Source of the DNA: an uncultured Anaerolineae bacterium
Lineage (GTDB): Bacteria > Chloroflexota > Anaerolineae > Anaerolineales > Villigracilaceae
Reading direction: 5' to 3'
DNA: 64,000 bases
Assembly: GCA_903838415.1 (NCBI GenBank)
Contig: CAILYI010000141.1
Coordinates: 1 to 64,000 of the forward strand
The notes under the pieces were generated by a model, which worked only from the letters and a program-made list of their open reading frames with translations, was not told the DNA's origin and did no database searches. Both the position numbers and the translations under genes were made by a program. Numbering within the stretch: the stretch's first letter is position 1; each line of letters begins with the position of its first letter. Of the stretch, positions 1-9,183 are shown one piece after another.

Positions 1-596
1 AAGATCGTCGAATCCGTATCCGAGGATCGCAGCCGAGGCTTCGGTCGCATCATTACGACTATTTCTTCTTTTTCTTCAGGTTTGGGCAGAACAGCTTTCA
101 TGCTCAGGCGGATTTGCTTTTTCTTGCGATCGACGTCCAAAACCATTACATCGATTTCATCGCCTTCTTTGACAACATCGCCGGGAGCTTTGACGTAGCC
201 ATGAGCCATTTCGCTGATGTGGACGAGACCGGGGCGTTCTGCGCCGATCTCCACAAATGCGCCGTATGTCTCAAGGCGAACAACTTTGCCTTTGACAATA
301 AGTTCGGGCTTGAGTTCGCGCCAATCCATGCCCACGGGTTCAATCATGGTCAGTTCAACACGATCAGCCTTTACTTTGCGTACCCAAACATCTACTGTCT
401 GTCCCACCTGGACCACATCTTCAACGCGCTTCACAGCAGTGGCGGAAAGCTGCGAAATGTGGATGATGCCCGGGATTTCCATTCCAAGATCCACGAGCAC
501 CCCTGCAAGTGTGGTTTTAACAACTTTCCCCGACAGCTTAGTTTTTGGCTTCAATTCGCTGCCGGGGGTAGTGATGATTTCTTCTGGTGTAGTCAT
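1..596 (-). CDS. S1 RNA-binding domain protein (3' end outside window)
   Basis: Reading the minus strand from an ATG at 596 gives an open frame of 198 codons that runs off the window without a stop. It has two S1 (OB-fold) RNA-binding domains, about residues 16-85 and 98-168. The second shows typical S1 features: a GKV strand start, YGAFVEIG, GLVHISEM, and a DRKKKQIRLSMK end. The first has GIIHISQL. Proteins of this kind resemble ribosomal protein S1 or stand-alone S1-repeat proteins that bind RNA. The start is supported by an AGGAGA site just upstream on the minus strand and by a consensus promoter. The full length and any further S1 repeats cannot be seen, so rpsA itself is not assigned. 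Confidence 0.85.
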   Translation of the reverse strand, partial: MTTPEEIITTPGSELKPKTKLSGKVVKTTLAGVLVDLGMEIPGIIHISQLSATAVKRVEDVVQVGQTVDVWVRKVKADRVELTMIEPVGMDWRELKPELIVKGKVVRLETYGAFVEIGAERPGLVHISEMAHGYVKAPGDVVKEGDEIDVMVLDVDRKKKQIRLSMKAVLPKPEEKEEIVVMMRPKPRLRSSDTDSTI

Positions 597-635
597 ATAT
601 CTTCTCCTAAAGTGCGGGAATAATGCCGAGGTTTG

Positions 636-663
636 ATTATACAGCGTTTTGATTGTGTGTCAA
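636..663 (-). promoter_or_regulatory. Consensus sigma-70-type promoter for the S1-domain gene
   Basis: On the minus strand a perfect TTGACA (658-663) and a perfect TATAAT (636-641) are separated by 16 bp, 40 bp before the S1-domain start codon. It is divergent from the Lrp promoter at 703-731. Confidence 0.75.
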
Positions 664-702
664 CCGGTAATTGTGACCAACTGCACGAATTTGGCGCAGC
701 TG

Positions 703-731
703 TTGACATAATTGTATAAAAATAGTAATAT
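703..731 (+). promoter_or_regulatory. Sigma-70-type promoter for the first Lrp gene
   Basis: TTGACA at 703-708, a 17-bp spacer and TAATAT at 726-731 lie just upstream of the Lrp-family gene at 755. The promoter probably also drives the downstream aminotransferase, since only 35 bp separate the two genes. It sits back to back with the S1-domain promoter. Confidence 0.7.
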
Positions 732-754
732 CTTGTAAGAAACGGAAAGGAAAA

Positions 755-1240
755 TTGGCAAATATGTATAAAATCGACAACATTGATCTACAAATTGTTG
801 ATATGTTAATGGAAGATGGCAGAATGCATGCCGCTGAAATTGCGCGCCGTATCGGTAATATTTCTGAACGCGCAGTACGGTATCGGATTGATAGGATGGT
901 GGAAAATAACGTCATCAGACTCAGCGCAATTGTCAACCCCAAAGGGTTGGGGATGAACGTCGTGGCAGATGTATGGCTTGAGGTGGAGTCTGATTCTATC
1001 CTCGAAGTGGCGAAAAAAATGGCAGAGTTTGAAAATGTCAGTTATGTGGCCTGTTCAATAGGGGAGACGGACGTCAGCGTGCAGGTTCAGGCGCGTGATA
1101 CTGTCGAAGTATACCGCTTTGTAACTGAGGTGATTGGAAAGGTTCCAGGGGTGCGAAAAACGACAACTTCGATTGTTCCGTTGGTCGTGAAGGATGTTTA
1201 CCAGTGGCGAATCCCATCTGGTTTTGTGGATGGAGTGTAA
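755..1240 (+). CDS. Lrp/AsnC family transcriptional regulator
   Basis: A 161-residue protein of normal Lrp/AsnC length. An N-terminal winged helix-turn-helix (about residues 8-60; IDLQIVDMLMEDGR, then IARRIGNISERAVRYRIDRM) is followed by an alpha/beta RAM ligand-binding domain (about 70-145). Such proteins sense amino acids and regulate their transport and catabolism. It stands at the head of the amine/amino-acid catabolism island and is probably its local regulator (inference). The listed start is TTG, 4 bp after an AAAGG site. An in-frame ATG at 764 is the alternative and would remove three residues. A well-formed promoter precedes it. The ligand is not predictable from sequence. Confidence 0.9.
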   Translation: MANMYKIDNIDLQIVDMLMEDGRMHAAEIARRIGNISERAVRYRIDRMVENNVIRLSAIVNPKGLGMNVVADVWLEVESDSILEVAKKMAEFENVSYVACSIGETDVSVQVQARDTVEVYRFVTEVIGKVPGVRKTTTSIVPLVVKDVYQWRIPSGFVDGV

Positions 1241-1275
1241 AGGTAGGAAGAAATCCCAATCAAGGAGAGTTGCGT

Positions 1276-2574
1276 ATGAAGAATTTTGAAAAAAATGCAG
1301 AAGTCCAGAAGCGCGCACAAAAGGTACTGCCGCTGGGCGTAAATTCCAATTTTCGTTACTGGGGTGAAGGAATTACCCCGTATGTAAAAAAGGCCAAAGG
1401 GTCACATCTGTGGGACGTTGGTGGTAATGAGTTCATTGACTACCGCATGGCGTTCGGGCCGATTATCCTCGGACATGCCTATGATGAAGTTGACAACAAG
1501 GTCATTGAAGAAGTGAGAAACGGTGTGTTATTTGCCATGACCGGCGAATTGGAGCTGGATGTGGCTGAGATGATCGTGGACATGTGCCCCGGCGTGGAAA
1601 TGGTGCGCATGGCTTGTTCCGGCACTGAGGCCACGATGCATGCCATCCGTGTGGCGCGTGCTTATACTGGGCGCGAGATCATCCTGAAATTCGAGGGAAA
1701 CTATCACGGGTTTCAGGATTATACACTCTGGTCGACGTATGCTCCTTCGGAAGCGTACGGCAGCCGTCGCAGCCCGATTCCTGTCCCGGCCTCATCAGGA
1801 ATTCCGCGTGTGCTGGGTGAAAAAATCATCACGTTGCCGTTCAACGATTTCGAAGGATTTGAGCGGATGATGAAATCCTTCGGCGACCAGATTGCTGCGG
1901 TCATCAGCGAGCCATGCCAGGGAAACTGCGGCGCAATTTTGCCCCAGCCCGGTTTCTTGGAATTAATTCGCCAGAAAACTCAGGAATACGGGGTAGTATT
2001 TATCCTTGATGAAGTCAAAACTGGTTTCCGAATTGCCAAAGGTGGCGCGCAAGAATATTACAACCTAAAACCTGACCTGGCGACCTACGCCAAGGCGCTT
2101 GGAAATGGTTATCCGGTGGCGGCTTTTGGCGGAAAAAAAGAAATTATGAGCATTATCGGGCATGGCGTCTCACAGGGTGGCACTTATACCAATAACAAGC
2201 CCGGTATCGCCGGTGCGTATGCCACGCTCAAAGTGATGCAGAATGAGCCGGTTATTGAGACGATCAATCAGCGCGGTACGCGTCTGATGAATGGCTTGAA
2301 GGATATATTCGAAGATAGCAGTATTCCGGCAGTGTTTAATGGATATCCGGGCATGTTTACTTTCGCGCTGGGTGTGGAAAGTGTCACCTGTCAACGCGAC
2401 TGGAGCGTTAGCGACAGGGATTATTACCTCCGCCTGGCTGAAGCCGCCATGGATCGAGGCGTGATGCCCGATTATGACGCCCGCGAACCCTGGTTCCTGT
2501 GTTATTCGCACACCGAAGCTGACATCGATAAAACCCTAGAAGTTTATGCCGAAGTGGTTAAAACTGTAAAATAA
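1276..2574 (+). CDS. Class-III aminotransferase, glutamate-1-semialdehyde aminomutase-like
   Basis: A 432-residue PLP-dependent fold-type I enzyme of the HemL/GSA-aminomutase group. Visible features are the N-terminal PLGVNSNFRYW segment, SGTEATMHAIRVAR (phosphate binding), NYHGFQDY, the cofactor Asp in FILDEVKTGFR, and the Schiff-base lysine K273 in TYAKALGNG. The start at 1276 has an AAGGAGAG site; a longer frame beginning at GTG 1204 overlaps the Lrp gene and is rejected. It lies among amine-catabolism genes and no tetrapyrrole genes, so I infer an amino-acid aminotransferase or aminomutase rather than the haem-pathway HemL. The substrate is unknown. It is probably cotranscribed with the Lrp gene and ends at a strong hairpin. 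Confidence 0.82.
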   Translation: MKNFEKNAEVQKRAQKVLPLGVNSNFRYWGEGITPYVKKAKGSHLWDVGGNEFIDYRMAFGPIILGHAYDEVDNKVIEEVRNGVLFAMTGELELDVAEMIVDMCPGVEMVRMACSGTEATMHAIRVARAYTGREIILKFEGNYHGFQDYTLWSTYAPSEAYGSRRSPIPVPASSGIPRVLGEKIITLPFNDFEGFERMMKSFGDQIAAVISEPCQGNCGAILPQPGFLELIRQKTQEYGVVFILDEVKTGFRIAKGGAQEYYNLKPDLATYAKALGNGYPVAAFGGKKEIMSIIGHGVSQGGTYTNNKPGIAGAYATLKVMQNEPVIETINQRGTRLMNGLKDIFEDSSIPAVFNGYPGMFTFALGVESVTCQRDWSVSDRDYYLRLAEAAMDRGVMPDYDAREPWFLCYSHTEADIDKTLEVYAEVVKTVK

Positions 2575-2578
2575 ATGA

Positions 2579-2625
2579 AAAAGCCGGTGCACAGGAATAA
2601 AAACCTTGTGCACTGGCTTTTCTTT
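2579..2625 (+). terminator. Rho-independent terminator
   Basis: AAAAGCCGGTGCACAGG and CCTTGTGCACTGGCTTTT form a long stem (one wobble, one bulge) followed by TTTTCTTTC, directly after the aminotransferase stop at 2574. Confidence 0.7.
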
Positions 2626-2653
2626 CAACTTGTATTCTTTCCAAGGAGCATGT

Positions 2654-3982
2654 ATGACCAAGTTAACATCGCAAGAAATCGTGGAAATGAACAAGGAATA
2701 TACATTCTTTTCATGGTCAGTGCAGGGCCAGGTAAATCCCATTCCAGTGGAGAAAGCCGAAGGGGTTTATTTCTGGGATACGGATGGGAAACGCTATCTT
2801 GATTTTTCGTCGCAATTGATGAACACCAATATCGGACATCAACACCCCAAGGTAGTCAAAGCCATTCAGGAACAGGCCGGAAAATTGTGTTTTGTCCACC
2901 CCGGCAGCGCAACTGATGTGCGTGGACTACTTGGCAAAAAACTGGCCGAAGTGACCCCCGGCGATTTGAAGAAAACCTTCTTCGCCCTTGGCGGTTCGGA
3001 AGCCAATGAAAACGCCATCAAGATAGCCCGTTTTTACACCGGGCGGCACAAAATCCTGGCGCGCTATCGTTCCTATCATGGCGCGACACATGGTTCGATT
3101 GCCCTGACTGGTGATTATCGCCGTCTCGCCGTTGAACCGACCATGCCGGGCGGCGTGCATTTCCTGGATCCATTCTGTTATCGCTGCCCTTTCGGACAGA
3201 AAAAAGAATCATGCGCCCGCGAGTGCATCAAGCACCTGGAAGAAGTCATCCGCTACGAAGGCCCGGATAAAATCGCCGCCATCATCATGGAAGGTGTGGT
3301 CGGCTCGAACGGATTGATTGTTCCACCGGATGATTACTGGCCGCGCGTCCGCGAAATTTGCGATAAATATGGCATTCTGCTCATCTCCGACGAAGTGATG
3401 AGCGGCTGGGGCCGCACTGGTCAGTGGTTCGCGGTGGATAATTGGGGCGTGACTCCCGATATCATCACGACTGCCAAGGGCATCACCAGTGGTTATCTGC
3501 CGCTGGGCGCAGTGATTGTTTCTGAGAAAATCGCCAAGTTTTTCGACGATAAGTACCTTTATGCAGGCCTGACTTATAACGGTCACACTTTGGCCTGTGC
3601 CGCGGCGTTGGCTACCATCGAAGTCTATGACGAAGACAACTTGCTCGAAAATGCCCGCGAAATGGGCAAATATCTCGGCGAGAAGCTCGAAGCCATCAAG
3701 TTGCGCCACGTTTCTGTAGGCGACGTGCGCTATATCGGCTTGTTTACCACGCTCGAACTGGTGCAAAACCGCGAGAGCAAGGAAATCATGCCTGCCAGCG
3801 TGATGGGTGAAGTGGGCAAAATCTTGCGGGATAATGGACTGTTCACCTTCATTATGGCTAACAACATGGGCAGCATGGTCTTTGTTGTCCCGCCGCTGTG
3901 CATTAACAAGCAACAAATCGACGAGGGTCTGGCGATTGTTGAGAAGGCGCTTGAAGCAGCGGATAGGCAGGTAGGAAAGTAG
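2654..3982 (+). CDS. Class-III aminotransferase (omega-amino acid:pyruvate type)
   Basis: A 442-residue class-III PLP aminotransferase. Landmarks in order: [32 protein letters not shown], the YHGATHGS loop, [17 protein letters not shown] with the cofactor aspartate, and the Schiff-base lysine K275 in [10 protein letters not shown]. The sequence style matches the taurine/beta-alanine:pyruvate and 'aspartate aminotransferase family' branch. The start at 2654 follows AAGGAG and fits the usual family N-terminus. The next gene, 67 bp on, is a malonate/methylmalonate-semialdehyde dehydrogenase, which suggests this enzyme makes that semialdehyde from beta-alanine or 3-aminoisobutyrate (inference). 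The last codons run into a repeat at 3979-4022. Confidence 0.85.
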   Translation: MTKLTSQEIVEMNKEYTFFSWSVQGQVNPIPVEKAEGVYFWDTDGKRYLDFSSQLMNTNIGHQHPKVVKAIQEQAGKLCFVHPGSATDVRGLLGKKLAEVTPGDLKKTFFALGGSEANENAIKIARFYTGRHKILARYRSYHGATHGSIALTGDYRRLAVEPTMPGGVHFLDPFCYRCPFGQKKESCARECIKHLEEVIRYEGPDKIAAIIMEGVVGSNGLIVPPDDYWPRVREICDKYGILLISDEVMSGWGRTGQWFAVDNWGVTPDIITTAKGITSGYLPLGAVIVSEKIAKFFDDKYLYAGLTYNGHTLACAAALATIEVYDEDNLLENAREMGKYLGEKLEAIKLRHVSVGDVRYIGLFTTLELVQNRESKEIMPASVMGEVGKILRDNGLFTFIMANNMGSMVFVVPPLCINKQQIDEGLAIVEKALEAADRQVGK

Positions 3983-4022
3983 ACAAGTAGACAAGGAAAA
4001 ATGTACAGGTTTCCTTGTCTAC
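3979..4022. repeat. Tandem GTAGACAA units forming a perfect 13-bp hairpin
   Basis: Two adjacent GTAGACAA units (3979-3986 and 3987-3994) begin at the stop codon of the aminotransferase. The second extends to a 13-bp arm (3987-3999) that pairs perfectly with TTTCCTTGTCTAC at 4010-4022. There is no T-run. It resembles the heptamer repeat at 18357 in layout but not in sequence. Confidence 0.75.
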
Positions 4023-4049
4023 CCATTTACGTTCTCAAGAGGAAAAATC

Positions 4050-5519
4050 ATGGAAAAAATCTTAAACTACATCAACGGCGAATGGATTGATCCGAACGTT
4101 TCTGAATATGTGGATGTGATAAACCCGGCGACGGGCGCCGTTATAGCGCGGACTCCACTGTGTCATGCTTCCGATATCGAGGCCGCTGCCCAGGCTGCGG
4201 CGGAAGCGCTGCCAGCCTGGCGGCGCACCCCGGCGCAGGAGCGGATTCAGTATTTATTCAAACTGCGCGACCTGCTCAAAGCCAATAATGACGAAATCGC
4301 CCGCACCATCACCATCGAGTGCGGCAAAACCTTCGAGGAATCGAAAGCTGAAATGGTGCGCGCCATCGAAAACGTGGAAGTAGCCTGCGGCATCCCGATG
4401 ATGTCGAAGGGTGAAATCAGCGAAGACATTGCTCCCGGCATCGACGAAATCATGCTGCGTCAGCCGGTTGGTGTATGCGCCACGATCGCACCATTCAACT
4501 TCCCCGGCATGATTGTGTTCTGGTACCTTCCCTACGCTCTGGCATGCGGAAACACGTACATCGTCAAGCCCTCCGAAAAAGTCCCGATGACGATGCAGTT
4601 GCTGTTTAAGCTGATTGATCAGCTCGGCCTGCCGAAAGGTGTCATCAACATGGTTAACGGCGCCAAAGAAGCAGTCGACGCGATTCTCGATCACCCGGTT
4701 ATTCGCGCGATTACGTTTGTCGGTTCATCGACGGTGGCCAAGTATATTTACAGCCGGGCTGCCGCCAATGGAAAACGCGTGCAGGCGCAGGGTGGGGCGA
4801 AAAATCCGGTTGTGGTCTTGCCGGATGCGGATATGGATATGGCTGTCAAAATTATCGCTGATTCGGCTTTTGGCTGCGCCGGACAGCGCTGTCTGGCGGT
4901 TTCGTGGGCGGTGACGGTCGGCGAAGCCCGCAATATGTTCAACGAAGCGATTTGTGACGCCGCAGCCAGCCGGACAGTAGGTAACGGCCTCGATAACGGG
5001 ATTCAAATGGGGGCGGTGATTAATTCAGCCAGTAAAAGCCGCATCGAGCAGCTGATTAGCCTCGGGGCGTCTGAAGGCGCCTCCGTGCCGGTCGATGGCC
5101 GCGGGACGGTCATCAAAGGCTATGAAAACGGGCATTTTGTCCGCCCCACCATCCTGATGGATATGAAACCCGGCAGCGAAATCTGGAAAACCGAGATTTT
5201 TGGCCCGGTACTGGGACTGATGCACGTCAACACAATTGACGATGCGATTGCGTTGGCGAACAGCGGTGTGTATGGCAACCAGGCCAGTTTGTTTACAGCG
5301 AGCGGCTCGGCTGCGCGCAAATTCCGCTACGAGGTGAATGCCGGGAATATCGGCATCAATATCGGCGTGGCGGCTCCGATGGCGTTCTTCCCGTTTTCCG
5401 GCTGGAAAGACTCGTTCTACGGCGATATGCACGGACAGGGCATGGATGCGGTCGAATTCTTCACCCAGAAAAAAGTGGTGGTGGAACGCTGGCCGAAAGA
5501 GTGGACGCGGAAGTTTTAG
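4050..5519 (+). CDS. mmsA: Methylmalonate/malonate-semialdehyde dehydrogenase (CoA-acylating)
   Basis: A 489-residue NAD-dependent aldehyde dehydrogenase of the CoA-acylating MmsA branch. It shows [14 protein letters not shown] near the N-terminus, [17 protein letters not shown], the KPSEKVPMT cofactor segment, [30 protein letters not shown], and the catalytic cysteine C281 in [10 protein letters not shown]. These are hallmarks of the enzyme that turns (methyl)malonate semialdehyde, CoA and NAD+ into propionyl-CoA or acetyl-CoA. The family normally has about 490-500 residues. A GAGGAAAAATC site precedes the start. Between two aminotransferases it probably drains the semialdehydes they produce, for example from beta-alanine released by spermidine breakdown (inference). 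Confidence 0.92.
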   Translation: MEKILNYINGEWIDPNVSEYVDVINPATGAVIARTPLCHASDIEAAAQAAAEALPAWRRTPAQERIQYLFKLRDLLKANNDEIARTITIECGKTFEESKAEMVRAIENVEVACGIPMMSKGEISEDIAPGIDEIMLRQPVGVCATIAPFNFPGMIVFWYLPYALACGNTYIVKPSEKVPMTMQLLFKLIDQLGLPKGVINMVNGAKEAVDAILDHPVIRAITFVGSSTVAKYIYSRAAANGKRVQAQGGAKNPVVVLPDADMDMAVKIIADSAFGCAGQRCLAVSWAVTVGEARNMFNEAICDAAASRTVGNGLDNGIQMGAVINSASKSRIEQLISLGASEGASVPVDGRGTVIKGYENGHFVRPTILMDMKPGSEIWKTEIFGPVLGLMHVNTIDDAIALANSGVYGNQASLFTASGSAARKFRYEVNAGNIGINIGVAAPMAFFPFSGWKDSFYGDMHGQGMDAVEFFTQKKVVVERWPKEWTRKF

Positions 5520-5533
5520 ATCGATGAAGTTGG

Positions 5534-5563
5534 GGCTGATTCTGCTTCAAAGCGGAATCAGCC
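5534..5563. other. Intercistronic hairpin between mmsA and patA
   Basis: GGCTGATTC (5534-5542) pairs perfectly with GAATCAGCC (5555-5563), with a further GC pair possible inside. No T-run follows, so it is more likely an RNA-processing or stabilising stem than a terminator. Confidence 0.5.
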
Positions 5564-5611
5564 TCGGTAAATATCGTATAAGCCAAGAAAAACAAACCTA
5601 AGGAGAGATTT

Positions 5612-6973
5612 ATGCCTCAAGACCTGAGTGCAGCGCAAAGTTATGCTGAAAAATGGCTCAATGTCATTCAGAAGCCTGAACGCCCTGAGGAAGAAAAAGC
5701 CAAGTGGATTATCGACGAATCCATGCATAATTTTGCCGAGTATTTCAATCGGGGCTGGCTGGATTATCGAAAATCGGTCACCCAGGCCGGGCAGTGGGCT
5801 GCCACGGAATGGACCGGACGCGGCGCAACCTTTGAAGATGTGCTGGGCCGGAAATACATCGACTTTTTGGGCGGCTTTGGCATGATGGATTTGGGTTGGA
5901 GCCACCCCGAAGTGGTGGCAGCCGTCCAGGCTCAGTTGCTGCGCACCCCCATGCCCAGCCAGGAGTTGATCGATCCGCTGCGCGGTGTGCTCGCCAGGCT
6001 GATGGCGGATATCACTCCCGGCGATCTGAAATACAGCTGGTTTGCTGCCAGCGGCACCGAAGCGATCGAAGCCGCCATTAAACTGGCAAAGGTCTACACC
6101 AAGAAACCGGCTTTCATTGTGGCGGTCAAGGCCTTCCACGGCAAGACCATGGCCGCGCTTTCGATGATGGGCAAGGCGGATTATCGTCAGCCGGTGGGTA
6201 TGCTTTATGGCGGACCGGTTTATCACGTTCCGTTTGGCGATGCGGCTGCGGTGGAACAGCAGCTCGACATTTGCGAGAAGATTGGCGTGGGCGTGGCGGG
6301 TGTGTTGATGGAACCGATTCAAGGCGAAGCTGGCGCGATTGTTCCGCCCGATGATTTTTGGCCGCGCATCCGCGAGGCGACGAAGAAATATGGCACGTTG
6401 CTGATTGCTGATGAAGTTCAGACCGGCCTGGGCCGTACCGGAAAACTTTGGGGCGTCGATCACTGGAACGTTGTCCCCGACATTTTGGCAGTGGCGAAAT
6501 CCCTGGGCGGCGGCGTAATGCCGATTTGTTCCGTCAGTACCACGGAAGAAATCTTCCAGCCATTTATGTCCCCTAATCCATTCCTGCAAACCACCACCAC
6601 CGGCGGCGGCGCGCTGGCTTGCTCGGCGGCAATTGCGGCGATTAACGTCACTGTGCGCGACCGGTTGTGGGAAGCCGCGGAAGAAAAAGGGAATTACATT
6701 ACCACCCGTGTGCTGGAATTGGTTGACAAATATCCGCAGGTGTACAAAAGTGTGACTGGTAAAGGCCTGCTGATCGGACAGCATTTCCAATCCCCGGAAC
6801 TTGGAGGGCAGGTGGCTGCTGAAATGTTCAGGCGCGGCGTGGTTGTTTCTGGTACCCTGACCAGCGCCCAAACGATCCGGATTGAACCGCCCCTGGTCAT
6901 CACCTATGATGAAATCAATCAGGGCCTGGGAAGTTTGGCTGAAGCAGTCGAAGTCGTCGCGAAAACGTTGTAG
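5612..6973 (+). CDS. patA: Putrescine aminotransferase
   Basis: A 453-residue class-III aminotransferase that closely follows E. coli PatA/YgjG along its length: WLDYRKSVTQAG near residue 50, FLGGFGMMDLG, SQELIDPLRGVLARL, AASGTEAIEAAIKLAK, AFHGKTMAALS, LIADEVQTGLGRTGK, the Schiff-base lysine K296 in AVAKSLGGGVMPI, PFLQTTTTGGG, and a RIEPPLVIT C-terminal signature. It transfers the amino group of putrescine (or cadaverine) to 2-oxoglutarate, giving 4-aminobutanal. An AAGGAGAG site precedes the ATG. The PotABCD polyamine importer starts 167 bp downstream, supporting the assignment. A terminator follows. Confidence 0.9.
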   Translation: MPQDLSAAQSYAEKWLNVIQKPERPEEEKAKWIIDESMHNFAEYFNRGWLDYRKSVTQAGQWAATEWTGRGATFEDVLGRKYIDFLGGFGMMDLGWSHPEVVAAVQAQLLRTPMPSQELIDPLRGVLARLMADITPGDLKYSWFAASGTEAIEAAIKLAKVYTKKPAFIVAVKAFHGKTMAALSMMGKADYRQPVGMLYGGPVYHVPFGDAAAVEQQLDICEKIGVGVAGVLMEPIQGEAGAIVPPDDFWPRIREATKKYGTLLIADEVQTGLGRTGKLWGVDHWNVVPDILAVAKSLGGGVMPICSVSTTEEIFQPFMSPNPFLQTTTTGGGALACSAAIAAINVTVRDRLWEAAEEKGNYITTRVLELVDKYPQVYKSVTGKGLLIGQHFQSPELGGQVAAEMFRRGVVVSGTLTSAQTIRIEPPLVITYDEINQGLGSLAEAVEVVAKTL

Positions 6974-6984
6974 ATATTCTGATC

Positions 6985-7028
6985 AATACTCCCTTGCATG
7001 CAAGTTTGTTGCTGGGGAGTATTTTTAA
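6985..7028 (+). terminator. Rho-independent terminator after patA
   Basis: AATACTCCC (6985-6993) pairs with GGGAGTATT (7015-7023), followed by TTTAAATTTT. It separates patA from the pot operon. Confidence 0.65.
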
Positions 7029-7140
7029 ATTTTCGTACAATGTTTACCCTCTTTTAAGAAGTTAGCAGTAAAATCGGTGATACATTTTGGTCATGTAAGT
7101 TTGATCTGACATGTGACATCCAAAGAGCAGGAGCGGACGA

Positions 7141-8250
7141 ATGAGCGAATTTGCAGTAGAACTTCGTAATGTGGTCAAGACGTTCCAGACGCCGGAGGGA
7201 GGCTCCGTCAATGCCGTCAATCACGTGGATATGCAGATCAAGCACGGGGAATTCTTCTCGATGCTTGGGTCGTCGGGATGTGGTAAGACGACGTCTTTGC
7301 GTATGGTGGCGGGTTTTGAGTGGCCCACAGAGGGCGAAGTCTATATCGAAGGCGAACCGCAGGGACATAAGCCGCCCTTCCAGCGCCCGGTCAATACCGT
7401 TTTTCAGAACTACGCCCTGTTCCAGCACATGACAGTTGCTCAGAATGTGGCATTTGGTCTGGAAATGGATAAAGCTCCGGCAGACGAGATTAAGCGTCGG
7501 GTAGGCGAGGCGCTGGAGATGGTCAAATTGGGGAGTATGGGGAAGCGATCTCCTCGTCAGCTTTCTGGTGGACAACAGCAACGAATTGCGTTGGCGCGTG
7601 CGCTGGTAAAGCGTCCCAGAGTCTTGCTATTGGATGAGCCGCTCGGTGCGCTCGATTTGAAACTGCGCAAGGAAATGCAGCTCGAACTGAAAACCCTTCA
7701 GCGTGAAGTGGGCATCACCTTTGTGTTTGTGACTCACGATCAGGAAGAAGCTTTGACTATGTCTGACCGAATCGCGGTGATGAGTCACGGCAAGGTGCTC
7801 CAGGTTGGTGCGCCGGTGGAGATTTATGAACGCCCCAACTGCAAGTTCGTCGCTGATTTTATCGGTGACACAAACTTCCTGAGTGGAGAAGTGCGAAATA
7901 GCGAAAATGGCCGGATTTCGGTCTTCGTGCCGAGGCTTGGCGCAGAAGTGAATGGTATGAGTCAGAGCGATTTCAAGCCAGGTGACCAGGTGGTCATTTC
8001 CATTCGCCCGGAAAAAATCCGCATGTCGGAGCAGGTTACGCTGAATCAAAATTGTTTTCAGGTGAAAATTACCAATTCAGCTTATATTGGTTCGGATACG
8101 CGTTTGGAAGTGGAAGCGAAAGGCGTCAAGTTGAAAGTTTGGGAGCAGAATCATATCTCCACACTCGATCCACGCGCCTACCATCACGGTGAGCAGCAAG
8201 CCTGGGTAACGCTGTTTCCCGAAAATGCCCTGGTTTTGCCTGCCGAGTAG
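7141..8250 (+). CDS. potA: Spermidine/putrescine ABC transporter ATP-binding protein
   Basis: A 369-residue cytoplasmic ABC ATPase. It has the Walker A motif GSSGCGKTT (about residues 44-52), the signature LSGGQQQRIALARAL, Walker B VLLLDEPLGALD and the H-loop FVTHDQEEA, then a C-terminal TOBE domain (about 285-365) typical of PotA/UgpC-type subunits. It powers the PotB-PotC permease for polyamine import. An AGGAG site lies before the start. It is the first gene of potABCD: potB follows after 9 bp, potB and potC overlap, and potD follows after a hairpin. No promoter was identified with confidence in the 110-bp leader. Confidence 0.93.
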   Translation: MSEFAVELRNVVKTFQTPEGGSVNAVNHVDMQIKHGEFFSMLGSSGCGKTTSLRMVAGFEWPTEGEVYIEGEPQGHKPPFQRPVNTVFQNYALFQHMTVAQNVAFGLEMDKAPADEIKRRVGEALEMVKLGSMGKRSPRQLSGGQQQRIALARALVKRPRVLLLDEPLGALDLKLRKEMQLELKTLQREVGITFVFVTHDQEEALTMSDRIAVMSHGKVLQVGAPVEIYERPNCKFVADFIGDTNFLSGEVRNSENGRISVFVPRLGAEVNGMSQSDFKPGDQVVISIRPEKIRMSEQVTLNQNCFQVKITNSAYIGSDTRLEVEAKGVKLKVWEQNHISTLDPRAYHHGEQQAWVTLFPENALVLPAE

Positions 8251-8259
8251 GAGCCGAGA

Positions 8260-9183
8260 ATGCTACGCAAACTTCGAGAAAGCAAAGGGCTTCAAGGGAC
8301 ACTGCTCGTTACACCCACGCTGATTTTTATGGTGGGGCTGCTCATTATTCCATTGATTCTGACGACAATTATCAGTTTCGGCAAACGCACGTCTGATGGC
8401 GGCGTAATTTATACCTTTACCCTGGATAATTACACTCGTCTGGCAGGTTTCTCCACCAATTGTGATTCTGGCGCCGCAACCTGCTTTGACCCGCTATATG
8501 TGAATATCCTGGGACGGTCTTTGAGCCTTGCGCTCGAAACCACCCTGCTGGTGATTTTGCTGGCTTATCCGTTATCCTATTTTATTGCGCGTTCTTCGCC
8601 GAAACGCCGAAACACATTTCTCTTCATGGTGCTGGTGCCATTGTGGACCAATTTCGTCATCCGCGTGTATGCCTGGATGATGATTTTGCGCACGCAGGGC
8701 GTATTAAATGGCATCCTTGGCACGCTTGCGGGATTACTGCATATTCCGTTTACGCCATTGGAAATGCTTTACACGCCCGGCGCGGTCTTGGTGGGCATGG
8801 TCTATGAGTTTTTGCCATTCATGATTTTGCCGATTTACACTTCGCTCGAGAAAATTGAAAATTCGCTCTATGAGGCCGCGGCAGATTTAGGCGCGAACCC
8901 CATCCGCACCTTTTTCAAAGTGACGCTGCCTCTGTCGATGCCCGGTGTGGTGGCTGGTACCATCTTGGTTTTTATCCCGGTCATGGGAACCTTCATTGTC
9001 TCGGACATTCTCGGCGGGCGGCAGGTGATTCTGGTCGGAAACCTGATTCAGCGCCAGTTTCTGGATGCGCGTGACCCAACCTTTGGTAGCGCCGCTTCGC
9101 TGATCTTGATGGTCATGACCTTGATTGTCACTTACTTCTACACCCGCAAGTTTGGCTTTGGCGAGGAGATTATTGCTGTATGA
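8260..9183 (+). CDS. potB: Spermidine/putrescine ABC transporter permease PotB
   Basis: A 307-residue inner-membrane permease with about six hydrophobic segments, starting with [20 protein letters not shown] near residues 24-42. The conserved EAA loop that docks on PotA is seen as [21 protein letters not shown]. It pairs with PotC to form the translocation pore. The last bases overlap the potC start by 4 bp (ATGA), indicating translational coupling. Confidence 0.92.
   Translation: MLRKLRESKGLQGTLLVTPTLIFMVGLLIIPLILTTIISFGKRTSDGGVIYTFTLDNYTRLAGFSTNCDSGAATCFDPLYVNILGRSLSLALETTLLVILLAYPLSYFIARSSPKRRNTFLFMVLVPLWTNFVIRVYAWMMILRTQGVLNGILGTLAGLLHIPFTPLEMLYTPGAVLVGMVYEFLPFMILPIYTSLEKIENSLYEAAADLGANPIRTFFKVTLPLSMPGVVAGTILVFIPVMGTFIVSDILGGRQVILVGNLIQRQFLDARDPTFGSAASLILMVMTLIVTYFYTRKFGFGEEIIAV

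Noticed and set aside
114-623. Long plus-strand open frame at the window start
   Set aside because: It is antisense to the S1-domain protein, which has clear domains, an AGGAGA site and a consensus promoter on the minus strand.
1276-2574. HemL of haem biosynthesis
   Set aside because: Although GSA-aminomutase-like, it lies in an amine catabolism island with no tetrapyrrole genes, and a second, diverged copy is at 18438.
3209-3994. 261-codon minus-strand open frame
   Set aside because: Antisense shadow of the class-III aminotransferase at 2654; no family features.
5558-6871. 437-codon minus-strand open frame
   Set aside because: It lies antisense to patA, which matches its family end to end; the frame gives a His/Arg-rich, featureless protein.
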